Assembly: GCF_004348345.1 (NCBI RefSeq)
Contig: NZ_SMJZ01000056.1
Coordinates: 1 to 45,234 of the forward strand
Length of the DNA: 45,234 nt
From: Nonomuraea longispora
GTDB lineage: Bacteria > Actinomycetota > Actinomycetes > Streptosporangiales > Streptosporangiaceae
Reading direction: 5' to 3'
Made by a program: the position numbers and the translations under genes. The notes below the pieces were generated by a model. That model saw only the letters and a program-made list of their open reading frames with translations. It was not told the origin of the DNA and did not search any database. Positions 16,752 to 25,256 of the stretch are shown here, in pieces (within the stretch, counting starts at the first letter, position 1; every line of letters starts with the position of its first letter).

Positions 16752-17050
16752 TCACAGGTTCGCTCGGAAGTGGACAGTGAAGGGACCAAAAACCGGCCAG
16801 CCGAACAGCAGCACCGTGTCCGCATCACGGAGCACCCGGCCGGCCCCGGCCTCGAACGCCGCCGGAGCCGGCTCCAGCGTGCGCCCGTCCACCAGGGACA
16901 CCGCACGGCCCGCCATCGTGGCGCCTCGCACGCGAAACGACGTAACAGGGCCGACCTGCCGATTCCGCCGGGACCGTGCACGTACAGGACGTTGGCCGCA
17001 CCTGCACGCGTGCGTCGACCCGGAGTCAAGCCGCCCATGGGACACCAAAC
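16752..17050 (-). pseudogene. Frameshifted, truncated P-loop ATPase gene
   Basis: One minus-strand frame encodes VLYVHGPGGIGRSALLRRFA, a good Walker A strand-loop-helix; after a one-frame shift at about 16925 the next frame carries on with the sequence expected downstream, SLVDGRTLEPAPAAFEAGAG and VLRDADTVLLFG. The reading then runs out in an unrelated tail (FGPFTVHFRANL) at 16752. Together these resemble the NTPase domain of actinobacterial ATP-binding regulator proteins (STAND-like). The N-terminus, Walker B and the rest of the protein are missing, so this is a decayed fragment. Confidence 0.62.
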
Positions 17051-17134
17051 CGATATGGGAGCGGTCCATCCAGGCCAACTGGTCATCCATAGGATCGTTC
17101 CACATCATGTCCCACTACCCCGGGAGTTGTCCCC

Positions 17135-17605
17135 GTGCGTACCCGATCCCTGCTGACCGCCACCCTGTTAGCCGCGTCCGCCGTCACCGCCGCACAGCCC
17201 GCCTACGCCGCCGCTCCCGCCGTCCGGATCACCAAGATCTACTATGACTCGCCCGGTTCACCGGACTACGGCGCGAACAGCAGCCTGAACGGCGAGTACG
17301 TGCAGATCAGGAACATGACGAGGAAGGCCGTCAACCTCGCCGGCTGGACCGTGCGCGACGCGACCAGGAGGCAGGACCACATCTACAGGTTCGGCACGTT
17401 CACCCTCAGGGCCGGGAAAACGGTCACCCTGCGCACCGGCAGGGGCAAGAACACCAGCACCACCCGCTACTGGGGCAGGAGCGGAGGCACGCTGGCCTAC
17501 ATCTGGAACCAGACCAGCGACACCGCCTACCTGCGGAACCCGGCCGGGAAACTGATCGACTCCTGCGCGTACAACTCCTCGCGGCAGTCTTACAAGGTCT
17601 GCTGA
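17135..17605 (+). CDS. Secreted lamin-tail-domain protein
   Basis: 156 residues. Sec signal peptide of about 26 residues (MRTRSLL, hydrophobic core, cleavage after AYA). The mature part is a single lamin-tail (LTD) beta-sandwich: VRITKIYYDSPG, NGEYVQIRNMTRKAVNLAGW, TVRDATRRQDHIYRFG and the closing RNPAGKLIDSCAY. Single LTD domains of this kind are commonly secreted by actinobacteria; role unclear, possibly cell-surface or polymer binding. Two cysteines near the C-terminus could form a disulfide. GTG start at 17135 with GGGAG about nine bases upstream. Not in an operon; converges on a pseudogene. Confidence 0.83.
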   Translation: MRTRSLLTATLLAASAVTAAQPAYAAAPAVRITKIYYDSPGSPDYGANSSLNGEYVQIRNMTRKAVNLAGWTVRDATRRQDHIYRFGTFTLRAGKTVTLRTGRGKNTSTTRYWGRSGGTLAYIWNQTSDTAYLRNPAGKLIDSCAYNSSRQSYKVC

Positions 17606-17808
17606 GCCGGCTTTCCCGGGCACGTGGTGGTGCGCCTGCCGGTCTCGAAGTAGGCGATCACCTTCGCGGCGCAGCCGGGCACCTGCGCCGCCGAGCCGTG
17701 CACGTCGTCGTCGATGCTCACCAGCGTTCCGCCGATGGCCGCGCGCATGGCCCGCGCCCATTCGTACGGTGTCACGGTCTCGTGGCGGGCCGCCGCGACC
17801 GGCGGTGT
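17590..17808 (-). pseudogene. C-terminal fragment of a TAP-like alpha/beta-hydrolase
   Basis: About 60 codons read VTPYEWARAMRAAIGG, TLVSIDDDVHGSA and end at TTTCPG. This corresponds to the last segment of tripeptidyl-aminopeptidase-like secreted hydrolases, where DDDVHG contains the catalytic His. No upstream catalytic serine domain is present: the frame runs at once into the stop of the PucR-type gene. A truncated relic. Confidence 0.6.
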
Positions 17809-19700
17809 CAGTCGTCCAGTTCGCGGCGGAGCCGGTGCAGCCGCAGCGCCAGCTGCACCTCCAGCGTGTGGTCAGGGCTGTTCCAGTCCATGCCGAGCAG
17901 GCGTCTGACCCGGTCGAGCCGCTGGGTGACGGTGTTCGGGTGGATGTGCAGGCGTTTGGCGCTGGCGACGAGGCTCTGCCCGGTGGCGAAGTAGGTTTCG
18001 AGCGTCTCCATCAGCGCGGTGGAGCGCTGCTCGTCGTGCCGGATGACCGGCCCGAGCGTCCGCGCCACGAAGCGCACCGCGGACGCGCCGTCGCCCAGCA
18101 GCAGCCCGGCATACCCGAGGTCGTCTGCCGTGGCCGCGGCTCCCACCCGTTCGAGCCGGAGCAGAGCCTGTACGCAGGCCAGCGCCTCCGCGTACGCGCT
18201 CGGCAGGTCGGCCGGGTCGTCGACCGGTCCCGCGGCGCCGACGGTGACCGGCGAGCCGAGCCGCGTGGTCATCGAGCGTGCCGTCTGGCGGCCGGTCAGC
18301 GACGGGTCGTCGGAGGGCACGACCAGGATCGCCTGGCCGTCGCGTACCGTGCTCAGGCCGTCGCGGGCGGCCGCGAGGTCGGAGGCGACGGAGGCGAGGC
18401 TGCGCCGGTTCTCCGCCCGGATGTGCGCGACGACCACGGCATGCCGCTTCTGCGGCTGGTAGCCGATCCGCAGCGCCCGTTCGGCCAGCGACGAGTACGT
18501 ACGGGGGGTGGGCGTGAGGAGGTCGTCGAGAAGTTCGCCGCGCACCCTGGCCTCCGCCGCGGCGAGGTTGCGGCTGAACAGCTGCAGCAGCGAGGCGACG
18601 ACGGCGGCCCTGGCGAGCAGCCGCCTGTCCAGGTCGCCCACCTCGGAGGGCGCGGTCGGCGGCCCCCAGACGAGCGTGCCGATGTTCTCGGTGCCGGCGA
18701 CGAGGCCGGTGACCCAGTACGTCCCGTCGTGGGTGGAGGCGGCGGAGCGGCCGGCGACACCGCCCACCGCGGCGGACATCGCCTTCAGCACCTCGTCGGA
18801 AGCCCCGGGGGTCCAGGCGACCGGCGTCTCGAACTCGTCGAAGATGGCCAGCACGCCGCCGAGCTGGTCGCCCGCCGCGGCCACGACCTCCTGCACGCCG
18901 CCGCCGCGGAGCACGATGGCCATGCTCTGGTCGTGGGCCGCGACCGCCCTCTCCTGGTCGGCAGCGCGCTGCCGGAGTGCCGCGTTCTCCCGCCGGAGCG
19001 TCGCCAGCGTCTGCTGCCGGTCGTGCCTCGACCGCGCCTGCTCGATGGCGGTCGCGGCGAGCGTGGCGAACGAGCCGAGCAGGGCGATGGCGTCGTGGGA
19101 GAACCAGCCCGGAGTGCGGTTGGAGGCGAACAGCACCCCGATGACGGCGTTGGTGCGCAGCGGTACGCCGACGATCGACACCTGCCGCTCCGCCCTGACC
19201 GAGGCGTCGACCGCCGGATCGTGCGTCAGCCGTTCGTCGCTGAAGTAGTCGGGCGTCGAGAACGGCGTGCCCGTCGCGGCGACCCTGCCGCCGATGCCGA
19301 TCCCGAACGGGATCCTGACGTCCTTCCAGGCCGAGGATGTCGCGCCCACCATCACCTGCATGCAGGTCGCCCGGCCCTCGTTGTCGTTGAGGCTCAGGTA
19401 GGCCATGTCGCAGCCGAGCAGCCGCTGCGCCTGGCTCACGATCAGGCTCAGGATCGTGTCGGGGTCGCTGCGGTCCTCCGCAAGTTCCTTCGCGCACTCC
19501 ACCAGCGCACGCTGCTGCTCATGGCGGCTGCGCCGCTTCTCCAGCGTGTCGCGGAGCTGGAGGGCGAGCGTGTGCTCGGCCTGCAGATCGGCTATCTCGG
19601 CGGGTGAGGCGGCGCCCGCCACCGCGTCGTGCAGGACCTCGTCGTAGTGGGGCAGCGGCGCACCGTCGACGAGAAGCTGGAGGAAACTGCGCCTGTTCAC
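17808..19700 (-). CDS. GAF-domain PucR-family transcriptional regulator
   Basis: About 630 residues. A GAF domain at roughly 70-230 (LSLIVSQAQRLLGCDMAYLS to FATLAATAIEQ) is followed by a coiled linker, a GGDEF-like PucR central region, and the C-terminal PucR helix-turn-helix (YFATGQSLVASAKRLHIHP, NTVTQRLDRVRRLLG). Such proteins activate catabolic or transport genes on sensing a small ligand. It is on the same strand as the liv operon, 185 bp beyond livM, so probably controls that transporter. Start: GTG 19700 (MNRRSFLQLL) fits the family N-terminus; an ATG at 19790 would add 30 low-complexity residues and overlap a strong inverted repeat. Confidence 0.85.
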   Translation of the reverse strand: MNRRSFLQLLVDGAPLPHYDEVLHDAVAGAASPAEIADLQAEHTLALQLRDTLEKRRSRHEQQRALVECAKELAEDRSDPDTILSLIVSQAQRLLGCDMAYLSLNDNEGRATCMQVMVGATSSAWKDVRIPFGIGIGGRVAATGTPFSTPDYFSDERLTHDPAVDASVRAERQVSIVGVPLRTNAVIGVLFASNRTPGWFSHDAIALLGSFATLAATAIEQARSRHDRQQTLATLRRENAALRQRAADQERAVAAHDQSMAIVLRGGGVQEVVAAAGDQLGGVLAIFDEFETPVAWTPGASDEVLKAMSAAVGGVAGRSAASTHDGTYWVTGLVAGTENIGTLVWGPPTAPSEVGDLDRRLLARAAVVASLLQLFSRNLAAAEARVRGELLDDLLTPTPRTYSSLAERALRIGYQPQKRHAVVVAHIRAENRRSLASVASDLAAARDGLSTVRDGQAILVVPSDDPSLTGRQTARSMTTRLGSPVTVGAAGPVDDPADLPSAYAEALACVQALLRLERVGAAATADDLGYAGLLLGDGASAVRFVARTLGPVIRHDEQRSTALMETLETYFATGQSLVASAKRLHIHPNTVTQRLDRVRRLLGMDWNSPDHTLEVQLALRLHRLRRELDD

Positions 19701-19783
19701 ACCCTCGCTCCCGCCGACCCCGGCTCGTCCGCAGGACGCGTCCGGTGGTTCCGACGCTGCCGACCGCCGCTTGAAGGATGACT

Positions 19784-19821
19784 TGCCCATTGTTGTAACA
19801 TTCGTGCTTCCACAATGGGCA
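19784..19821. promoter_or_regulatory. 10-bp perfect inverted repeat upstream of the PucR-type gene
   Basis: TGCCCATTGT (19784-19793) and ACAATGGGCA (19812-19821), separated by 18 bp. Arm centres are 28 bp apart, compatible with a dimer or tetramer contacting successive turns. A stem with an 18-base loop would be a poor terminator, so an autoregulatory operator is more likely. It lies inside the coding region only if the ATG at 19790 is used. Confidence 0.5.
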
Positions 19822-19885
19822 CTAGTCAAGACCTGTGGCACCCGAAACGCCAGGCGGGTGCGATTTCCACCCTCGGCGCGCGCGG

Positions 19886-20893
19886 TCAGACCGGGGTGTC
19901 GACGGACTTCTTGGGTTCGGCGGCCACGTCGGCGGGCGTGGCGGGCGTACGACGGGTGATCAGCAGGTGGCGGGCGGTTCCCCAGATGCCGCGGCGGAAC
20001 AGCAGCACGACCACGATGAAGATGGTGCCCGTGATGATCCCGGTCTCGGCGAACCCGGCGGTGGCCAGGAAGTCCTGGAGCTGGACGATCAGGGCCGCGC
20101 CGATGGCGCCGCCCCACAACGTGCCGATCCCGCCGAGGATCACCATCATCACGGCCTGCCCGGAGGTGGTCCAGTAGACGCCTTCGAGCGAGGCGAAACC
20201 GTGGCCGACGGAGAAGACCCCGCCGGCCGTGCCGGCGAGCGCGGCGGACAGGACGAACGCCTGGAGCTTGTAACGGTCGACCGGATAGCCGAGGGCCCGC
20301 GCCCGGTCGGGGTTGGCGCGGATGGACACCAGCACCCGTCCGAACGGCGAACGCACGATCCGCCAGGCGGCGAACAGCCCGGCCAGCACGAACGGCAGGC
20401 CCGCGTAGTAGAAGAAGAACGAGTCGGACAGGTCGAGCCCGAACAACTCGCGCGGGATGCCCTGCAGGCCGTTCTCCCCGCCGGTGACGTCTCTCCACTG
20501 GTTGGCCACGAAATAGATCATCTGGGCGAAGGCCAGGGTGACCATGGCGAAATAGATGCCGCTGAGCCGTACGGACAGGAAACCGATCGGCAGCGCCAGC
20601 AGCGCGGTGAACACCGCGCCGCCCGCGATCGCGACGGGGAAGGGCATCCCGGTGTGCAGCGCGATCAGGCCCGTGCAGTACGCCGACCCGCCCCAGAACG
20701 CGGCGTGCCCGAACGACAGCAGCCCGGTGAAGCCCAGCAGCAGGTCCACCGACGCGGCGAACAACGCCCAGCAGGCGATGTCGAGCGCCACCGGCGGGTA
20801 GATCAGCCACGGCAGGGCGAAGGCGGCGACGAGCCCGGCGACGAGGAGCAGCCATCCGCCCCGGCCCGAGCGGGCCAGCCTGGTCAGGATCAC
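19886..20893 (-). CDS. livM: Branched-chain amino acid-type ABC transporter permease LivM
   Basis: 335 residues, about nine to ten transmembrane helices. Family landmarks: LLLGFTGLLSFGHAAFWG at about 50, the permease loop IRANPDRARALGYPVDRYKL at about 190-210, and GGIGTLWGGAIGAA near 265. Forms the membrane channel with LivH. GTG start overlaps the livH stop by four bases (GTGA). A longer run upstream in this frame is antisense to nothing useful and overlaps livH and livJ, so it is not used. Last transporter gene before the regulator. Confidence 0.92.
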   Translation of the reverse strand: MILTRLARSGRGGWLLLVAGLVAAFALPWLIYPPVALDIACWALFAASVDLLLGFTGLLSFGHAAFWGGSAYCTGLIALHTGMPFPVAIAGGAVFTALLALPIGFLSVRLSGIYFAMVTLAFAQMIYFVANQWRDVTGGENGLQGIPRELFGLDLSDSFFFYYAGLPFVLAGLFAAWRIVRSPFGRVLVSIRANPDRARALGYPVDRYKLQAFVLSAALAGTAGGVFSVGHGFASLEGVYWTTSGQAVMMVILGGIGTLWGGAIGAALIVQLQDFLATAGFAETGIITGTIFIVVVLLFRRGIWGTARHLLITRRTPATPADVAAEPKKSVDTPV

Positions 20894-21753
20894 CGGAACG
20901 CCTCCTCGCGTCCGAACAGCCCGGCCGGGCGCCACAGCAGCACGACGGCCATGAGGATGAACACCAGGATCTGCGAGAGCGCCGGCACGTACAGGTTGCC
21001 GAGGGCCGACACGAGCCCGACGGCGAAGCCGGCCGCGACCGAGCCGAACACGGAGCCGAGGCCGCCGATCACCACGACCGCGAACACGGTGATGATGAGG
21101 TCGGCGCCCATGAGCGGGTTGACCGCCCGCATCGGCGCGGCCAGCACGCCGGCGAACGCGGCCAGCGCGATGCCGAAGCCGAACACCGGGGTCACCCACC
21201 GGCCGACGTCGATGCCGAGCCCGCGGGTCAGCTCGGGCCGCTCGGTCGCGGCCCTGACGATCATCCCGACCCGGGTGCGCGTGAGCACCAGCCACACGGC
21301 GACGCACATCAGCACCGACACGGCCAGCACGAACACCTGGTAGGCCGGGTAGGTGAACAGCCCGAGGTCGACCGTGCCGTCCAGCTCCTGCGGCCTCGGG
21401 TAGGGCTGCGAGCTCACCCCGTACTCCCGCTTGACCAGGTCCTGGAGGATCAACGCGAGCCCGAACGTGAACAGGAAGTTGTAGAGCGGGTCGAGCGGCG
21501 TCAGCCGCCGGATGAACAGCCGTTCCAGCACGATTCCGGCGACGCCCAGCAGCGGCGGCACCAGCAGCAGGGCGATCCAGAAGTTCAGTCCGAACGCGTC
21601 GAGCGCGATGAACGCCCCGAAGGCGCCGAGCATGTAGAAGGCGCCGTGGGCCAGGTTGACCACGCCGAGCATGCCGAAGATGACGGACAGGCCGAGGGCG
21701 AGCAGGGCGTAGAAGGCCCCGCCCACCAGCCCGTTGAACGCCTGCTGGAGCAC
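20890..21753 (-). CDS. livH: Branched-chain amino acid-type ABC transporter permease LivH
   Basis: 287 residues with about eight transmembrane helices. Typical LivH features: GLSVIFGMLGVVNLAHGAFY at about 22-41, the coupling-helix region VRAATERPELTRGLGID at about 185, and GGLGSVFGSVAAG near 230. Pairs with LivM as the channel. GTG start at 21753, nine bases after the livJ stop. Ends overlapping livM. Same-operon ATPases and binding protein are present, so the importer is complete. Confidence 0.92.
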   Translation of the reverse strand: MLQQAFNGLVGGAFYALLALGLSVIFGMLGVVNLAHGAFYMLGAFGAFIALDAFGLNFWIALLLVPPLLGVAGIVLERLFIRRLTPLDPLYNFLFTFGLALILQDLVKREYGVSSQPYPRPQELDGTVDLGLFTYPAYQVFVLAVSVLMCVAVWLVLTRTRVGMIVRAATERPELTRGLGIDVGRWVTPVFGFGIALAAFAGVLAAPMRAVNPLMGADLIITVFAVVVIGGLGSVFGSVAAGFAVGLVSALGNLYVPALSQILVFILMAVVLLWRPAGLFGREEAFR

Positions 21754-21762
21754 GCCGGCCGC

Positions 21763-23004
21763 CTACAGCCTGCAGGCGGGGTCGGGCCGCGGCTGGAACG
21801 CCTCCGACGCCGGGATGGTCTTGAGGACCTTCACGTAGTCGTACGGCTCCTTGACCTCGCTGGACGGCTTGACCTCCGACAGGTACGCGTCGTGCAGCAG
21901 CAGGTGGTCCTGGGCGCGGATGGTGGCGTTGCGGGCGAACATGTCCTCGATCTTGTGGCCTTCCAGCTGCTTGACCACCTCGTCGGAGTTGTCGGTGCCG
22001 CCGCGCTGCACGGCCTCTAGATACTGCAGGGCGGCCGAGTAGTTGGCCGCCATGTTGGCGGTGGGCCGCTTGCCGGTCTTGGCGTGGAACTTGTCGGCCC
22101 AGGCGCGGGACTTCTCGTCGGCGTTCCAGTACCACATGTCGGTGTAGCGGGTCCCGGCCAGGGCGTCCGACCCGAGCGAGTGGATGTCGCTGAGCGCCAG
22201 CAGCCCGACCGCGAGCCCGACGCCCTTGTCGCGCAGCTTGTACTCGTTGTACTGCTTGACCAGGTTGACGAGGTCACCGCCGGCCTGCATCGTGCCGATC
22301 ACCTGCGGCTTGGGGTCCAGGTTCGGCGCCTTGAGCAGGAACGTGGAGAAGTTGTCGTTGGGGAACGGCGTCGGGTCGGACGCGACCACGGTGCCGCCCG
22401 CTTCCTTGATCGCCGCGCTGAAGGTCTTCTGCATGTCCTGCCCGAACGCGTAGTCGGGGTAGACGATGTACCAGTTCTTGGAGCCGTCCTTGGTGACCTC
22501 GGCGCCGGTGCCGTGCGCCAGCATGTAGCTGTTGTAGCCGTAGTGGAAGGTGTACTTGTTGCACTGTTTGCCCTCGAGTTCGGTGCTGGCCGCGCCGACG
22601 TCGATGAACACCTTCTTCTTGTTCTTGGCGATGGTGGCGACGGCGAACGCGGCCGAGGAGGTCGGCACGTCGAGGATCACGTCGGCCTGCTGCCGGTCGT
22701 AGAGTTCCTGCGCCTTGGAGTTGGCGATCTCGGGCTTGTTCTGGTGGTCGGCGTCCTTGACCTCGATCGTCTTGGACGCCGCCTTGTCACCATATTTCGC
22801 CTGAAAGTCGGTCACCGCCATCTTGACGGCCTCGATCGTCTGACGTCCCGAGGTGTCGGCGTAGATGCCCGACTGGTCGTTCAGCACGGCCAGCACCACC
22901 TTGCCGTCACTGATCTTCTCGTCGCCACCGCCAGGACCGCCGCCGCATCCGGCCAGCAGCAGCCCTGTGGCGGCCAGGCAGCCGCCCCAGCCTGTGACTC
23001 TCAT
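21763..23004 (-). CDS. livJ: Periplasmic-type substrate-binding lipoprotein of the liv importer
   Basis: 413 residues. Lipoprotein signal with lipobox LLAGC (Cys at about 20), followed by a Gly linker and a type I periplasmic-binding fold: KVVLAVLNDQSGIYAD, MAVTDFQAKYGDKAA, DVPTSSAAFAVA, YPDYAFGQDM, GTMQAGGDLV. The opening and FQAKYG pattern resemble binding proteins annotated for amides, aromatic acids or urea-like compounds rather than strict leucine binders. ATG at 23004; 36 bp after livF. The gene sits in the middle of the operon, unlike the usual first position. Ligand unknown. Confidence 0.88.
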   Translation of the reverse strand: MRVTGWGGCLAATGLLLAGCGGGPGGGDEKISDGKVVLAVLNDQSGIYADTSGRQTIEAVKMAVTDFQAKYGDKAASKTIEVKDADHQNKPEIANSKAQELYDRQQADVILDVPTSSAAFAVATIAKNKKKVFIDVGAASTELEGKQCNKYTFHYGYNSYMLAHGTGAEVTKDGSKNWYIVYPDYAFGQDMQKTFSAAIKEAGGTVVASDPTPFPNDNFSTFLLKAPNLDPKPQVIGTMQAGGDLVNLVKQYNEYKLRDKGVGLAVGLLALSDIHSLGSDALAGTRYTDMWYWNADEKSRAWADKFHAKTGKRPTANMAANYSAALQYLEAVQRGGTDNSDEVVKQLEGHKIEDMFARNATIRAQDHLLLHDAYLSEVKPSSEVKEPYDYVKVLKTIPASEAFQPRPDPACRL

Positions 23005-23040
23005 TCAGGCATCTCCTCTGTTTCCCCAGCGTCGTGGTCG

Positions 23041-23748
23041 TCAGATCCCGAGGTATTCGAGCAACTCGTGCTCGCGTTCGCGGACCTGGTCGTTGTCCAG
23101 CGACTCGACGATCCGGCCCTCGGCGAGCAGGTAGTGGCGGTCCGCGACGGTGGCGGCGAAGTGCACGTTCTGCTCGACGAGCAGGACCGTCACCCCGGCC
23201 GCCTTGACCTCGCGCAGGATCTCGCCGATCTGCTGGACGATCAGCGGCGACAGGCCCTCGGTCGGCTCGTCGCACAACAACAGCCGGGCGCCCGTGCGCA
23301 GCACACGGGCCAGCGCGAGCATCTGCTGCTCACCGCCCGACAACTTCGTCCCGGGGAACCGACGGCGTTCGCGCAGCGGCGGGAACGTCTCGTACACGCG
23401 CTTCAGCGGCCACGGCTCCTGGCCGCCCTTGGTCACGGGCGGGAGCAGCAGGTTCTCCTCGACCGACAAGGTGGCGTACACGCCCCGGTCGTCGGGGACG
23501 AAGCCCAGGCCGTGGCGGGCCCTGCGGTGCGGGGCCAGGCCGGAGATGTCCTCGTCGAACAGCGACACCGTGCCCGTGGTCCTGCCGTACGTGCCGTGCA
23601 GCCCCATCAGGCAGCGCAGCAGCGTGGTCTTGCCCGCGCCGTTCCGGCCGACCAGCGTGACGATCTCGCCCTCGTCCACCCGCATCGACACCTCGCGCAG
23701 GGCCTGCGCCTCGCCGTACCAGGCCGACAGCCGGTCAACGCGCAGCAT
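23041..23748 (-). CDS. livF: ABC transporter ATP-binding protein LivF
   Basis: 235 residues. Walker A GRNGAGKTT at about 34-42, signature LSGGEQQMLALAR at about 136-148, Walker B LLLCDEPTEGLSP at about 156-168, and the LivF-typical D-loop GLSPLIVQQIGE with VLLVEQN. One of the two cytoplasmic ATPases. Starts at an ATG inside the 3' end of livG (14-bp overlap), so coupled to it. Normal length. Confidence 0.93.
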   Translation of the reverse strand: MLRVDRLSAWYGEAQALREVSMRVDEGEIVTLVGRNGAGKTTLLRCLMGLHGTYGRTTGTVSLFDEDISGLAPHRRARHGLGFVPDDRGVYATLSVEENLLLPPVTKGGQEPWPLKRVYETFPPLRERRRFPGTKLSGGEQQMLALARVLRTGARLLLCDEPTEGLSPLIVQQIGEILREVKAAGVTVLLVEQNVHFAATVADRHYLLAEGRIVESLDNDQVREREHELLEYLGI

Positions 23749-24541
23749 GAGAGTCTCCGAGGTAGGCGGTGATGACCCGCGGGTCGTGGCGGATCTCGGC
23801 GTACGGGCCTTCGGCCAGCACCTTGCCGTGCTGCAGGACGGTCACCCGGTCGGCCAGGCTGGCCACCACGTTCATGTTGTGCTCGACCAGAACCACGGTC
23901 CGGCCCGCGCGGATCTTGCGGACGAGCTCGCTCGTACGGTCGACGTCCTCCACGCCCATCCCGGCCGTCGGCTCGTCGAGCAACAGCACCTTGGGGTCCA
24001 GGGCGAGGGCCAGCGCCAGCTCCAGCGCCCGTTTGCTCCCGTACGGCAGCGAACCCGCGGGCACATGGCCGTGGCCGGAGAGCCCGACCTGGTCGAGCAA
24101 CTCCTCGGCGCGCTCCGCGAAGCGGGCCAGCGCCCGGTCGGAACGCCAGAACCGCCAGCCGAGACCGGTGGGGCTCGCCAGCGCCAGCTCCACGTGCTGG
24201 TGCGGGGTGAGCTCGGCGAACAGGCTGGTGATCTGGAACGAGCGCGCCACGCCCAGCCGGGTGATCGCCTCGGGGCTGCGCCCGGCCAGCTCCTGGCCGC
24301 CCGCCAGCAGCACGCTGCCCGCGCTCGGCTTCAGGAACCCGGTGAGCAGGTTGAACAGGGTGGTCTTGCCGGCGCCGTTGGGACCCACCAGTGCGTGCAC
24401 GCTGCCCTCGGCGATGTCCAGGTCCACGCCGTCCACCGCGAGGAAACCGCGGAACTCCCTGCTCAGGCCGCGCACCCGCAGGATGGGGACGGATCCGCCC
24501 GGGGCGGCACCGTGCCCGCTCCCCACCGGATCTGCTCCCAT
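23735..24541 (-). CDS. livG: ABC transporter ATP-binding protein LivG
   Basis: 268 residues. Walker A GPNGAGKTT at about 53-61, an imperfect signature LPYGSKRALELAL of the LivG kind (LSYGxxR), Walker B KVLLLDEPTAGMG and switch VLVEHNMNVV. First gene of the operon livG-livF-livJ-livH-livM. ATG 24541 is preceded by GAGGAGGG; about 20 N-terminal residues before VPILRVRGL are Gly/Pro-rich, so translation could also start later. A cluster of GTCACG half-sites lies just upstream. Confidence 0.92.
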   Translation of the reverse strand: MGADPVGSGHGAAPGGSVPILRVRGLSREFRGFLAVDGVDLDIAEGSVHALVGPNGAGKTTLFNLLTGFLKPSAGSVLLAGGQELAGRSPEAITRLGVARSFQITSLFAELTPHQHVELALASPTGLGWRFWRSDRALARFAERAEELLDQVGLSGHGHVPAGSLPYGSKRALELALALALDPKVLLLDEPTAGMGVEDVDRTSELVRKIRAGRTVVLVEHNMNVVASLADRVTVLQHGKVLAEGPYAEIRHDPRVITAYLGDSHAAR

Positions 24542-24556
24542 GCGCCCTCCTCGCGC

Positions 24557-24579
24557 GTCACGACGTGACCCGAGTCACG
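24557..24579 (-). promoter_or_regulatory. Three GTCACG half-sites upstream of livG (candidate operator)
   Basis: GTCACG (24557-24562), CGTGAC (24564-24569) and GTCACG (24574-24579) form two overlapping perfect palindromes, one with a single-base centre and one with a four-base centre. They end 15 bases from the livG ATG, where a bound protein would block or set initiation. Likely target of the PucR-type regulator or another local factor. Confidence 0.5.
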
Positions 24580-24757
24580 CTCAGACCGCCGTAACCGTGA
24601 ACGCTAAGTGGCAGCCGGGCCGCTGGACCAGGTGACTCGGACACACATTCCGGCAGCGCACTATGAGCTGGCGCACACCTTCCGCCGTCACGCGTCCTCG
24701 CTGAAGCCTCGCCGCACCCCCGAGATCACTGGCTCGGGCCGCGCCGGGTTCACGTCG

Positions 24758-25222
24758 TCACGCGGGCTGGGGCTCGGCGACGGGCGCCTCCCTGGTCCTG
24801 ATCGGCCGCGTCACCTGCTTGGCCACGCACGACGGCATCCCCGCCGCGGCACCCGCCGCGCGGCGCTGGTAGACGCTGGGCGGCATGCCGACCAGCTCGG
24901 TGAAACGGGTGCTGAACGTGCCCAGCGACGAACAGCCCACCGCGAAACAGACCTCGGTGACGTTGAGGTCGCCACGGCGCAGCAGCGCCATCGCGCGCTC
25001 GATGCGGCGCGTCATCAGATAGGCGTACGGCGACTCCCCGTAGGCGAGGCGGAACTGGCGGCTGAGGTGCCCGGCTGACATGTGCACGCCGCGGGCGAGC
25101 GCCTCGACGTTCAGCGGCTGGGCGTACTCCCTGTCGATGCGGTCGCGTACGCGGCGCAGCCGCGCGAGGTCCTTCAGGCGTTCCGCCGTGGTGAGCGCGC
25201 GTCCCCACGCGGGATGGCACAT
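24758..25222 (-). CDS. Small AraC-family transcriptional regulator
   Basis: 154 residues, essentially only the DNA-binding domain. Two helix-turn-helix units are clear: VEALARGVHMSAGHLSRQF at about 39-57 and VTEVCFAVGCSSLGTFSTRF at about 88-107, followed by the AraC closing motif VGMPPSVYQRR. There is no ligand-binding domain, so it may act by abundance or through a partner. ATG 25222 is preferred over a TTG two codons earlier; GAGAGGGG lies upstream. It follows the VOC gene by 34 bp on the same strand; this HTH-VOC pair recurs in actinobacteria, suggesting it controls the VOC protein. Confidence 0.85.
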   Translation of the reverse strand: MCHPAWGRALTTAERLKDLARLRRVRDRIDREYAQPLNVEALARGVHMSAGHLSRQFRLAYGESPYAYLMTRRIERAMALLRRGDLNVTEVCFAVGCSSLGTFSTRFTELVGMPPSVYQRRAAGAAAGMPSCVAKQVTRPIRTREAPVAEPQPA

Positions 25223-25256
25223 GAGCAAACCCCTCTCGTCGACGGCCTACACTCGC

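Noticed and set aside
17808..20855. Open minus-strand frame of about 1,000 codons continuing from the PucR gene upstream through livM
   Set aside because: Only the lower part has family motifs; the upper part is a GC-driven shadow of livM with no domain.
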